A stretch of DNA of 64,000 bases from Methylococcaceae bacterium (GTDB lineage Bacteria > Pseudomonadota > Gammaproteobacteria > Methylococcales > Methylomonadaceae): assembly GCA_021647585.1 (NCBI GenBank), contig JAKIUK010000001.1, positions 124,001-188,000 of the forward strand. Direction: 5' to 3'. The notes below the pieces were generated by a model. It was not told the DNA's origin. It made no database searches and saw only the letters and a program-made list of their open reading frames with translations. Positions 9,487 through 17,961 of the stretch are shown one piece after another (the first letter of the stretch is position 1; every line of letters starts with the position of its first letter). Both the position numbers and the translations under genes were made by a program.

Positions 9487-11187
9487 TTAAACTCCTGAGC
9501 CGGTGATACGAATAACTTCATCCAGTGAAGTAATACCTTGGCGTACAAACTCTAATGCGCATAGGCTAAATGGTTGGTAGCCGGAAGTATTTTTTGCTGC
9601 CAGGGTAAATGCTGCAGAATCATTTTTGCGCAATGCATCCAGTGTTTGGTGGTTCATTTCCAGTAATTCATAAACACCAATTCTTCCTTTGTAACCGGTA
9701 TGATTACAATGCTGACAACCTTTGCCGTGTTTAAAATCTATACTTGTGCTTTCAATGTTAAAGGAATCGGCAATCCAGGTCTGGTGCGCATGTTCAATTT
9801 CTGTACGACTAATACAATGTTGGCAGATTCGTCGGACGAGTCTTTGTGCAATAATAACTTGTAGTGCGCTGGCCAGAATAAAACCTTCAACGCCCATATC
9901 TAAAAGGCGGGTGGCTGTTTCTATAGCACCGTTAGTATGCAGTGTGGAAAAAACCAAATGGCCTGTAATAGAGGCTCTAATAGCTATCTCAGCAGTTTCT
10001 GTATCTCGCATTTCCCCTACCAGGATGATATCGGGATCCTGTCGTAAGGCGGAACGGAGAACACTGGCAAATGTTAAGCCTACTTTTTCATTAACTTGCG
10101 ATTGATTGATTCGTGGCAGATTATACTCAACAGGGTCTTCAGCAGTAATGATTTTGGTATCCGGTTTATTGACTTCAGATAATGCTGCATAAAGTGTTGT
10201 GGTTTTTCCGCTACCAGTGGGACCGGTAACTAATATCAGCCCATGAGGATTTTTTATATGTGTTCTAAAACGATTCAATAAAGCGTCAGGAATACCTAAT
10301 TTATCAAGGTTTAATAATCCTTGAGAATGATCAAGTAGCCGCATGACTATAGATTCACCATTAGTAACAGGTAAGGTAGATAATCTGATATCCAGCATTT
10401 TTCCCTTTACCTTAATACTGAAGCGGCCATCTTGAGGTAACCTTTTTTCAGATATATTGAGTCCAGACATCAGTTTTAAGCGCACCACCAGTGCTGAGGC
10501 AATTTTAACTTCATTTAAAACTTGTTCATTCAATATTCCATCAACCCGTTGTCTGATGCGTAGCACTTTTTCATCAGGTTCTATATGTATGTCAGAAGCA
10601 TTAATTTGTGCAGCATCTTCAAAAATAGATTGCAAAAGTTTGACCACTGGCGCTTCGGCGACTTCATTTGAAGTGAGTAGGGATTCAAAGTCAAAATCGT
10701 TATCAGTTAATTCTTCGTGTAATTGGCCGGCCAGGTCACTGATTTCTCCAGTACGTCTATAACACTGGTCTATGGCATGAAGCAGATCGCTTTCTCTAAC
10801 CACGGCTTGACGTATTCTTTTTTTCAGGATGCGCGTCAGTTCATCCAGTCCCATTAAATCTGTTGGGTCTGCCATAGCTAATAACACATCATGCTGATTG
10901 TCTTCCAGCAGCATCACCCTAAAACGTCGGGCCAGGTTTTCCGGCAGTTTATTGGTCACTTCATCATCCCGTGAATATTGAGCAATATCAATAAAGGGAA
11001 TTTGTAGTTGTCGGGAAAGAAAATTAAGCAGATCTGTTTCGTTAATAAAATTTAGGTCAATCAGAGTTCGGCCCAGTTTTCTACCGGATTTTTTTTGCTC
11101 AGCCAATGCTGACATAAGTTGTTCGTGGGTAATAATACGGTTTTGAACCAGTAAATCACCGATACGAATCTTTTTTTTTGGTTCCAT
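9487..11187 (-). CDS. mshE: MSHA biogenesis assembly ATPase MshE (GspE/PilB family)
   Basis: A 566-residue secretion ATPase. The N-terminus carries two MshEN-type motifs (about 8-28, RIGDLLVQNRIIT, and 37-57, KLGRTLIDLNFIN), which in Vibrio MshE and relatives bind cyclic di-GMP. The core has Walker A GPTGSGKT (322-329), the Asp box AEDPVEY, Walker B ILVGEMRD (388-395) and the His box (STLHTNG). Two CxxC pairs (CQHC near 455, CQHC near 490) form the zinc site typical of PilB/GspE. It powers pilus extension at the inner membrane. Spacing to mshN is four bases and mshG follows directly. Regulation by cyclic di-GMP is inferred from the motifs. Confidence 0.95.
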   Translation of the reverse strand: MEPKKKIRIGDLLVQNRIITHEQLMSALAEQKKSGRKLGRTLIDLNFINETDLLNFLSRQLQIPFIDIAQYSRDDEVTNKLPENLARRFRVMLLEDNQHDVLLAMADPTDLMGLDELTRILKKRIRQAVVRESDLLHAIDQCYRRTGEISDLAGQLHEELTDNDFDFESLLTSNEVAEAPVVKLLQSIFEDAAQINASDIHIEPDEKVLRIRQRVDGILNEQVLNEVKIASALVVRLKLMSGLNISEKRLPQDGRFSIKVKGKMLDIRLSTLPVTNGESIVMRLLDHSQGLLNLDKLGIPDALLNRFRTHIKNPHGLILVTGPTGSGKTTTLYAALSEVNKPDTKIITAEDPVEYNLPRINQSQVNEKVGLTFASVLRSALRQDPDIILVGEMRDTETAEIAIRASITGHLVFSTLHTNGAIETATRLLDMGVEGFILASALQVIIAQRLVRRICQHCISRTEIEHAHQTWIADSFNIESTSIDFKHGKGCQHCNHTGYKGRIGVYELLEMNHQTLDALRKNDSAAFTLAAKNTSGYQPFSLCALEFVRQGITSLDEVIRITGSGV

Positions 11188-11191
11188 GCTT

Positions 11192-12169
11192 CTATTTCAG
11201 GATGCTTATTCTCTGTTTAATATAGCTCACTATGATATTTTTTAATGTATTTTTATCGAGTGCTTGCTGGTATGCGCTCAGTGCTTGTTTTGAATCACCT
11301 TGTTTTTCCATCGTAATGGCAAGGCCAAGCCAGTACTCAGCCTTGTGAGGATTGATTTTTAACAGTTTTTGATATGTGAGCAGAGATTTTAAATTATTAT
11401 TGTTTTGCTGGTAAGCAGAGGCTAATAAGCTTAAATAGGTTTCATTTTGTATATGCTTAGCATCCACTTTCTGCAGCATAGTCAAAGCAGCTTGAGGTTG
11501 TCTGTCTTGTAACAATAATTGACTACGAAGATTAATAAATTGTAGATTCTGAGGGAACAGAGCGAGGCCTTGGTTCACTAGATCCTCTGTTTGATTGGTT
11601 AAGCCCTTGCTTAATAAAACCTTTGATAGTAAAAGTCTGGCGTAAATATGTTGTGGATTGAGCTTCAGGACTAATTCCAGTTTTTTTTGTTTTTCTGTTT
11701 CTTTTTGCTCTAGTTTTGCAGTTCTAAATAGTTTCTCTGCCTGCTGTGTCTTACTCACTATTTTAATCGTAATTTTTTTTGGCTTTTCGGTAACAGGGGC
11801 TGGATCTATTGTTATTTCAGGTGCTTGAGGCTTTTGAATAGGACGGGTGAAAGTGCTGATTTTTTCAGGTTTTGGATGAGAGATTTTTACGGTATTATAG
11901 GTGTTTTTTATAATTAGCTTTTTCTTCGGCAGAATCAAAGGTTTTATATTTTTTGGACTGTTATTAAAATTTGCAGTGTTTTCTTCTTCATTTAAACCGT
12001 AAATAACAAAGAACATCATCCCTGTGAAGATAATTAATACTAATGGTAAAGCGTATGATTTTTTTTGTGAAGGGGAGATGGTTTTTACATTGCTAAGCAG
12101 GTGTTGTTCTGGCGCAGCTTCTGCGTTGCGCTTTTCCAGATCTAATAACACTTGATTTAATAAACTCAT
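11192..12169 (-). CDS. mshN: MSHA biogenesis protein MshN, TPR-containing
   Basis: A 325-residue protein: a short cytoplasmic start (MSLLNQVLLDLEKRNA), one membrane segment (about 40-60), a Lys/Pro-rich linker, and C-terminal tetratricopeptide repeats (about 165-320, with LNPQHIYARLLLSK and NPHKAEYWLGLAI). ATG 12169 overlaps the mshM stop as ATGA, indicating translational coupling; an upstream in-frame ATG at 12244 would lie inside mshM. The opening sequence is characteristic of MshN. The partner of the TPR region is unknown, but the gene order M-N-E-G matches the classical msh cluster. Confidence 0.85.
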   Translation of the reverse strand: MSLLNQVLLDLEKRNAEAAPEQHLLSNVKTISPSQKKSYALPLVLIIFTGMMFFVIYGLNEEENTANFNNSPKNIKPLILPKKKLIIKNTYNTVKISHPKPEKISTFTRPIQKPQAPEITIDPAPVTEKPKKITIKIVSKTQQAEKLFRTAKLEQKETEKQKKLELVLKLNPQHIYARLLLSKVLLSKGLTNQTEDLVNQGLALFPQNLQFINLRSQLLLQDRQPQAALTMLQKVDAKHIQNETYLSLLASAYQQNNNNLKSLLTYQKLLKINPHKAEYWLGLAITMEKQGDSKQALSAYQQALDKNTLKNIIVSYIKQRISILK

Positions 12170-13074
12170 AAATAAATCTTGGCAAGTTGAATTATTAATA
12201 GGCAGAGACTTAACAAGAAAGAAAACAGAATGCTTTTTCGACACTCGAAAGGAAGTCTATGTATACAGGTATCTTCAGTATCTCTGGCAGCAAGTATGAC
12301 CTGTTTTAGGCCTATTTTTTTAAGGCCTTTGCCGTATGCTGATAATAATGCTTTATGAGCCAGTATATTGACTAATCGGGGTATGCCTTTACTGTAGAAA
12401 TGTAATGCATTGTTTGCAATAGCGGAAAAAACAGTCGGTTTGTTTATATTTGCAATAGATAAGCGATGCTTGATGTAGGCATTTACATCTTGAGTCTCTA
12501 GTGTTTTTAAGGCATAACTAAAACTGATGCGTTGTCTGAGTTGACGGATAGATTTTTTTTGCAATAATTCATCTAACTCAGATTGACCGAACAGCACAAT
12601 TTGCAGTAATTTTTTCTTTTCAGTTTCCAGGTTTGTCATTAACCGTAATGCTTCCAATGTTTCCAAGGGCATAGCCTGGGCTTCATCAATAATTAAAACG
12701 GGTTTTTGTTGATTGGCTGCCGCGTTTAGCAGGAAGGCATTGATTTGTCTTAACAGTTTGCTTCTTCCGGCAGATTGAGTGAACGAAATTCCAAATTCTT
12801 CAGCCATAGTCAAATGTAAACCATCAGCAGTTAAATGCGGGTTAGGAATATATGCCGTTATAAAAGGGTCCTGTAATTCATGCAATAGTTTTCTACATAA
12901 CATGGTTTTTCCTGTACCCACATTGCCAGTGATTTTTATAAATCCTTCACCATTTTGCAAGGCAATCAGTAAAACATTTAATGCTTCTCTATGGCTGGGT
13001 AAATCGAAGTAAAACTGGGTGTCAGGAGTTAATGCAAATGGAAATTCGCTGAGTCCAAAGTGGGTTAGATACAT
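12166..13074 (-). CDS. mshM: MSHA biogenesis ATPase MshM (ExeA/GspA-like AAA)
   Basis: A 302-residue AAA ATPase of the ExeA/GspA type, opening with YLTHFGLSEFPFALTPD. It has Walker A GNVGTGKT (50-57) and Walker B VLIIDEAQ (about 126-133), and a hydrophobic C-terminal segment (about 281-302) that may anchor it in the inner membrane. Related GspA proteins help insert the secretin through peptidoglycan, and MshM presumably serves MshL next door. It is separated from mshL by 121 bases without a clear feature, and overlaps mshN by four bases. Confidence 0.88.
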   Translation of the reverse strand: MYLTHFGLSEFPFALTPDTQFYFDLPSHREALNVLLIALQNGEGFIKITGNVGTGKTMLCRKLLHELQDPFITAYIPNPHLTADGLHLTMAEEFGISFTQSAGRSKLLRQINAFLLNAAANQQKPVLIIDEAQAMPLETLEALRLMTNLETEKKKLLQIVLFGQSELDELLQKKSIRQLRQRISFSYALKTLETQDVNAYIKHRLSIANINKPTVFSAIANNALHFYSKGIPRLVNILAHKALLSAYGKGLKKIGLKQVILAARDTEDTCIHRLPFECRKSILFSFLLSLCLLIIQLAKIYL

Positions 13075-13195
13075 TTAGCTATATACAACGGATGCATTAG
13101 AATATCGAGAGGGTGAACGGTGGTTATGCTATGTCCAGTTATGCATTCCCATGGGGAATATAGGAGCGAACAGTATCTTTCGTTTGTTCCATTTT

Positions 13196-14800
13196 CTATT
13201 TCCATAAAGGATGGTTTTGTAATTGTTTAAGCTGCTTTTTACTTGTATTCATAGTGGGTAGCCAATCATCATCACTATTAATAAGGGTTGGTTTTAGTAA
13301 AATAACCAGTTCCGATTTCTTGACTTCTCCTGTGTTTACTCTGAATAAATTACCGAGATAGGGGATTTGAGTCAGCCCTGCGATGCCTTTTTTATTTTCT
13401 TGTTTGGACTCTTGCATCAACCCTCCTATGACAATAATCTGGCCGTTTTTAGCTTTCACAATACTGTCGGACTCACGTACCGTATTTAAAGCCATAGGCA
13501 ATGAACCGTCTTCGCCATTGATAGTGAAGTCTTTAATCTGGTTTTCCACTCGGGTAATTGAGGGATGAATATGCAGAGTGATTTCATCATTGTCATTAAT
13601 TTGTGGAGTAACATCAAGGGCAATACCAGAGAAAAATGGGGTCCAGGTAATATCAGGATTGGTAATAGTGCTGGAACCGCTAGTGACAGTATTTGAAGAA
13701 ACATTAGTAATAAAATATTCATCACTACCGACTTTAATAATGGCTTTCTGATTGTTTAAGGTGGAAATTCTAGGACTGGAAAGTATATTGGTTTTACCTT
13801 GAGTTTCCAGTAGTTCCACCATGGCAGAAAAATCACCCCAGGTACCACTTATCGTAAAAACATCGCCTATAGCGTCAATAGCGCCTATACCAGTTAGAAT
13901 CGGTGCAACATTAGCTGCGGTACGAGCCAGACTTTGCCAGTTAACACCTGCCTGGTGAGAGTCATCAAGAATAATTTCTATGATTTTGGCTTCGATAATG
14001 ACTTGTCGGTTCAGTTGCTTTTGAGTGGTCTTAATAAACTGTTCAACTTCTCTCAATTGCATAGGTTTTGCTCTAACAACAATAACACCCGTCTGACGAG
14101 TGATTACAACGGAGGCTTGAGGGTCTATTGCAATAATTGACCTTAATGCGGTGTTTATTTCAAGCCAGAAGTCTGTTTCTGTTTTGGTTTTAATCCAGCT
14201 GCCAGAAGACTGTGTGTTCGAACTTGAATCTGTATAGGGTTGATTTGTTCTATTGTTATCTGTGTCAGTATCGGTATTGGAAATCTGGCCTGAAGAAACT
14301 CGTGTGCTTGATTCACCCGCTCTGATAAGATCAAGCCGATTAAGTTTAAAAATTTTTGTTTGTAAGGTAGCCGGGTAGACGATGTAGCCTATGTCATTTT
14401 TTTTGTAATCATAGCCATAAACCTTTTGTACGGCATCCATGACTTGAGCTACTGTTACATTTTTTAATTCCAGCGTAATTAAACCACTGACATCGGGGTG
14501 AACCAGCATATTTTCATCGGTATCAATGACTAAACCCATAAAAAATTCACGGGCATCAATATCATGTAGTGAGATATTGAATTGGGTCGGGCCTGAATTT
14601 TGGGTAGTGCTAAGAAATGTCTGATTGATGTCAGGTATTAGGGCATTGGTGATAGCTGCAGGAGGAGTATGCGTTTTGAGTGTGTGATTGGGTATTTCTG
14701 GGTTAGCAAAAGACATATCGATGGTATGCTCATTTGATGTGGGTATTATTGAGCAGGAGAGCAACAGAGAGAATATTAGAAATACAATGATTTTATTCAT
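13196..14800 (-). CDS. mshL: MSHA biogenesis outer-membrane secretin MshL
   Basis: A 534-residue secretin lipoprotein. The signal peptide ends in a lipobox (FSLLLSC, Cys about 16). An STN/N0-type domain follows (about 80-150, with VSGLITLELKNVTVAQVMDAV), then a Ser/Thr/Asn-rich linker (about 175-200), an N1-like domain and the C-terminal secretin domain (about 275-515). The latter includes the signature NGQIIVIGGLMQE and ends IPYLGNLFRVN...SELVILLKP. It forms the outer-membrane channel for the pilus. The start overlaps the mshK stop by eight bases. Confidence 0.93.
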   Translation of the reverse strand: MNKIIVFLIFSLLLSCSIIPTSNEHTIDMSFANPEIPNHTLKTHTPPAAITNALIPDINQTFLSTTQNSGPTQFNISLHDIDAREFFMGLVIDTDENMLVHPDVSGLITLELKNVTVAQVMDAVQKVYGYDYKKNDIGYIVYPATLQTKIFKLNRLDLIRAGESSTRVSSGQISNTDTDTDNNRTNQPYTDSSSNTQSSGSWIKTKTETDFWLEINTALRSIIAIDPQASVVITRQTGVIVVRAKPMQLREVEQFIKTTQKQLNRQVIIEAKIIEIILDDSHQAGVNWQSLARTAANVAPILTGIGAIDAIGDVFTISGTWGDFSAMVELLETQGKTNILSSPRISTLNNQKAIIKVGSDEYFITNVSSNTVTSGSSTITNPDITWTPFFSGIALDVTPQINDNDEITLHIHPSITRVENQIKDFTINGEDGSLPMALNTVRESDSIVKAKNGQIIVIGGLMQESKQENKKGIAGLTQIPYLGNLFRVNTGEVKKSELVILLKPTLINSDDDWLPTMNTSKKQLKQLQNHPLWK

Positions 14801-15146
14801 GGAGAGAGCTGCTTTTGTTTTTACCAGATTTGAATGCGTGGGTTAAAAGATATATTTTTCTATCTATATCATTTTGTTTTATTAACACTGAATTAGTTAA
14901 AATTTTTACAATTTTAATATCGGAGAAAATAACTTCTCCTTGTCTGGCTGTGACGCCATTGATTGTTACTCGTTTGGAATGGCTTGAAATCCAGATAGAT
15001 GACAATTTTAAATCTTCAACAGGCTTGAATTCGGTTTTATTTGTTGCAGAAAAAAAGGCAGGTTTGGTTGGATCTCTTGATTCTGCACAAGATATATTGC
15101 CATGTAGCAAGGTCAATAGAAAAACCATAATTATTTTAAAGTCCAA
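14793..15146 (-). CDS. mshK: MSHA biogenesis protein MshK-like (PilP analogue)
   Basis: A 117-residue exported protein with a signal peptide (FLLTLLHGNISCA), then the RDPTKPAFF motif found in MshK/PilP/GspC-like proteins and a small beta domain about 50-105 (SIWISSHSKRVTINGVTARQGE). TTG 15146 is chosen because GAGGAG lies seven bases upstream; the ATG at 15161 lacks a ribosome site and lies further inside mshJ. It overlaps mshJ at its start and mshL at its end. By analogy with PilP it links the inner-membrane platform to the secretin. Confidence 0.75.
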   Translation of the reverse strand: MDFKIIMVFLLTLLHGNISCAESRDPTKPAFFSATNKTEFKPVEDLKLSSIWISSHSKRVTINGVTARQGEVIFSDIKIVKILTNSVLIKQNDIDRKIYLLTHAFKSGKNKSSSLHE

Positions 15147-15771
15147 GCCAGTTCTCCTCAAAACTCAAGGTGTATACAAGGAGTGTCGTTTCAGCAACAG
15201 GGTATTGTTTAACCTGATAATCTATGCTGTCCCAGTTAAAACGCCAGGGCAGTAACTCCAGGGATTTTAAATAATGCAGCGTATCAAAATAGTTGCCGCT
15301 AAGGGTAATAGACAGACCGTGTTGATAAATCCATGATTTATCCAGGTTAGGATCTGATAAAGGTGTTACTGGTAATGTTTCCAGTTTGACTAATTTTAGG
15401 CGATTGTTTTTTTTAAGCATGTCATGTAAAACTTTTGTCATTAAATGAGGGGGAACAAACTGTTTCTCTCCCACGCCTAATTGTGCTTTCAAATTAATAA
15501 GTTTTTCTTTAACCCCTTTTAGCTTATTTTTATTTTCCAGGTTGGGATCTATATTCCCTAGAGCTTCAATTTGATTGGCCGCTTGTTGTTGAACTGATAT
15601 CTGGCGCTTAATACTGGTTAGCTGCGTAGCTAATTGATTTTGACTGGTTTTTATCGGTTGGTATAGCCATTTATCCCATGCACCCCAAACTAAAACAAGC
15701 ACAGTGGCAAGAAATATGATCTTTTCTCGTGCCGTTAAACTGTTAAACCGTTCAAGAAGTGTTTCAGTCAT
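15136..15771 (-). CDS. mshJ: MSHA biogenesis protein MshJ (PilO-like)
   Basis: A 211-residue bitopic protein: a short cytoplasmic segment with the family-like FNSLTAREKIIFLATVLV, one membrane helix (about 20-38), a periplasmic coiled coil (about 45-100), and a ferredoxin-like PilO/GspM domain (about 115-205). ATG 15771 lies inside the end of the preceding gene; an in-frame ATG at 15840 would give an unnatural N-terminus. It pairs with the PilN-like protein upstream to form the alignment complex. Confidence 0.82.
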   Translation of the reverse strand: MTETLLERFNSLTAREKIIFLATVLVLVWGAWDKWLYQPIKTSQNQLATQLTSIKRQISVQQQAANQIEALGNIDPNLENKNKLKGVKEKLINLKAQLGVGEKQFVPPHLMTKVLHDMLKKNNRLKLVKLETLPVTPLSDPNLDKSWIYQHGLSITLSGNYFDTLHYLKSLELLPWRFNWDSIDYQVKQYPVAETTLLVYTLSFEENWLGL

Positions 15772-16384
15772 GGACAGTTTCTTCCAATATTTCGGCGCTG
15801 GAGCTGACGATAAAATCAATCTGGTTGTCAGTTTTTTCAACTTCTTCCATAATCAATTTTGCAAAGGACCTGCCTCGAAAAACACTTTCTTCATGTAGTT
15901 TTTGCAAAAAAACAGCTAATTTTTCTGGTTTATAAGTACTGCCTTGTAGTTTCAGACTATGTTTTTGTCCGTTGATGACAATATTTGTTAGCCAGACATC
16001 AGCAACATTTTGTCTGGCAAGAGCAGAAAAGTATCTGGAGAACCCTTGGGTTTGATCTGAATTTTTATCAGTTAATAATTCAATGACTCTGGACAGGCTG
16101 GCAAGTAGTGTTTGTGAACGCGACACCTCTTGAGAGAGTAGCGAGTTGATTTGTTGTTTTGGGTATTGAACTTGATTCAGTTTTACGCGTGTTTTAGCCT
16201 CTGAGAGCTGTTGTTTTGCTAAAACCAGGCTTTTTTTTGTGCTGTCCAGTTCTAATACCAAATAAATACTATAACTAATGATGAGTAAAATAATGACAAT
16301 CAAACCCAAAAAAGTGTTGTTTATGACAGGTTTGGTTTGCCCCTGTTTTAATATATCCTGATATAGGTTGATCTGCTGTATCAT
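15764..16384 (-). CDS. PilN-like fimbrial assembly protein of the MSHA locus
   Basis: A 206-residue PilN-family protein starting MIQQINLYQD, the short cytoplasmic motif through which PilN proteins bind PilM. One membrane helix (about 30-50), a periplasmic coiled coil and a C-terminal domain follow. In other msh clusters this is sometimes called MshI2. ATG 16384 lies seven bases after the mshI stop, and the in-frame ATG at 16435 lies within mshI. It overlaps mshJ by eight bases. Confidence 0.8.
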   Translation of the reverse strand: MIQQINLYQDILKQGQTKPVINNTFLGLIVIILLIISYSIYLVLELDSTKKSLVLAKQQLSEAKTRVKLNQVQYPKQQINSLLSQEVSRSQTLLASLSRVIELLTDKNSDQTQGFSRYFSALARQNVADVWLTNIVINGQKHSLKLQGSTYKPEKLAVFLQKLHEESVFRGRSFAKLIMEEVEKTDNQIDFIVSSSAEILEETVHD

Positions 16385-16391
16385 GAGAGTT

Positions 16392-17342
16392 CTAAAGTAT
16401 CGTGTTGCGCAAGGTTGCTCCAATAACCGGTGCACAAAGAGCCTGCGTTTTATCGTCTAACATAATGTCACCATCAATAATAGTAGATAAGTCCATTATG
16501 CGAGCAGTAATGCCATGATTACTGTTCAGCACATTTATTAACTCTGAGGTTTTATCCATTAATGGTATAACTGCAAGCCAGGAAATAGGTGGTAGCCCGT
16601 AGTAGCTTTCTACATAGTCAAAAGAACGTTGGATTTCCAAAGCCAATTCACTTTGTTCCAGGACAATTTGTTCATCACTTAAGAAATTATCAGTTATCCC
16701 GAGTCGGTCATACCCCATTGATAGTTTACGACTTATATAAATAGAGCCTTGCTGTTCAATAATAATGCGACCAGTTGTTTTTTGTAGATGCAAAACAGCT
16801 ATACCACGGTCATTTTCAGGCAGTAAAGTTGCCAGGTTTCTTAAGCAGGTTTCTTGAATATCTATCACTTTTATTTGTAATGCACAGTTAGTGCATAAAT
16901 CAACCAGGGGCTGAATGGTTAATCTAGGGCTGGCAATAACTTCCAGCATTTTATCGCTGTTTACACGTTGTGAAAGGGGCTGTGGATAGTATTCAATGAG
17001 TGCATCATCAGCTTGAAACTCAATCAAATCACTTATCTTCCAACGTATTGCTTCAGCAAGCTCATTATCAGCAACTTCAGGTGCTTCAATAGTTATTAAT
17101 CGATAATCATCAGAAGTGAGTACTAAATAGCAGTCATAATTCGTAAGTCGATGCTTTTCAGTGAGATCTTTCAAAATTAACTGTTTATTATTGGTGGGGA
17201 TAAATTCACAATGAATTAAAGATAGTGTTTGGTTTTTAGTATATTGCGAAATAGCAATTGCAATTCCATCCGTAGTAAAGCTGAGTGCAGTAACACCTTT
17301 ACTGGTTTGTTTTTTTTTGAATAATTTTTTATATAAATGCAC
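16392..17342 (-). CDS. mshI: MSHA biogenesis protein MshI (PilM-like)
   Basis: A 316-residue actin-fold PilM/MshI relative, cytoplasmic, first gene of the msh transcription unit. Supporting motifs are the region ELAEAIRWKISDLIEFQADDALIEYY (typical of MshI), a central DIQETCLRNLATLL and the strand GIAVLHLQKTTGRIII. It should bind the N-terminus of the PilN-like protein. mshH, which precedes mshI in Vibrio, is absent. A truncated MITE-2 lies about 150 bases upstream. Confidence 0.85.
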   Translation of the reverse strand: MHLYKKLFKKKQTSKGVTALSFTTDGIAIAISQYTKNQTLSLIHCEFIPTNNKQLILKDLTEKHRLTNYDCYLVLTSDDYRLITIEAPEVADNELAEAIRWKISDLIEFQADDALIEYYPQPLSQRVNSDKMLEVIASPRLTIQPLVDLCTNCALQIKVIDIQETCLRNLATLLPENDRGIAVLHLQKTTGRIIIEQQGSIYISRKLSMGYDRLGITDNFLSDEQIVLEQSELALEIQRSFDYVESYYGLPPISWLAVIPLMDKTSELINVLNSNHGITARIMDLSTIIDGDIMLDDKTQALCAPVIGATLRNTIL

Positions 17343-17490
17343 TATATTAATCCTGTTAATCAGTGTTATTTAGTTTATATTAAATTTATTGAAATACAAG
17401 GTGTTGACTGAGGTTATTAGAGGAGAACCTGAAGCCAGTTGCTTGCTTAGGCTAATTTTTCCATGATTATTAGCGTCTAATTTGAGTTAA

Positions 17491-17572
17491 CCTAGAAAAA
17501 TCGGTTGGACATGGGGGATTTGGAAAATCTGGGTGATACATGTATTTCAAAGACAAATAATCACTCGCAGAT
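17491..17572. repeat. Truncated MITE-2 copy with intact internal junction
   Basis: It begins CCTAGAAAAATCGGTTGGAC, passes through GATACATGTATTTCAAAGAC and ATAATCACTCGCAGATAA, and then diverges. It preserves the continuous central sequence that is broken by MITE-1 at 5891-6053 and by the IS at 24104-25507, so it serves as the empty-site reference. Confidence 0.7.
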
Positions 17573-17611
17573 AAAGCTTCCGTATCCTGCTTACGCCCCT
17601 TACCCACTTAT

Positions 17612-17636
17612 ATGGACCCACCCCGTTTTGCAAGAT
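17612..17636. repeat. Orphan fragment of an IS1111 right end
   Basis: TATATGGACCCACCCCGTT followed by TTGCAAGA matches, in inverse orientation, the right end of the IS at 24104-25507 (25482-25508) with one mismatch, and then diverges. It looks like a remnant of a second, largely lost copy. Confidence 0.5.
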
Positions 17637-17734
17637 ATACCCCTTGCTTCACTTTGACCCATTTGGGTCATGTATTTTGTTTGCAAATGATGTAGGCTTA
17701 CCATATGGTTATTTTATAAGACCTGGTGTGCTGT

Positions 17735-17893
17735 GGAGCGAGGATTTAATAATTTCTGGATCTTGACTTGTTTTTTTATCCGTTTTCCGCGTTGTAGCAA
17801 TAATTGCTTAGCTTGCTATGCGCCTATTGCTACGCCTTGAAAACGAACAAACATCCTGCATCAAACTTACCTTTATTATTAAGTCCTCACTCC
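17735..17893. repeat. Long imperfect inverted repeat (~159 bp)
   Basis: The left arm GGAGCGAGGATTTAATAAT pairs with the right arm ATTATTAAGTCCTCACTCC. The inner arms CGTTTTCCGCGTTGTAGCAA and TTGCTACGCCTTGAAAACG also pair. The whole segment can fold into one long hairpin, like a miniature transposable element. It lies between the msh locus and the oxidase cluster. No other copy is in the window. Confidence 0.65.
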
Positions 17894-17961
17894 TCAATGC
17901 CCAAACTCAAGCGAGCAGTTCGTGCATGTTTCTTGAGTAACTTTACTTTAGGCAAAATCAT

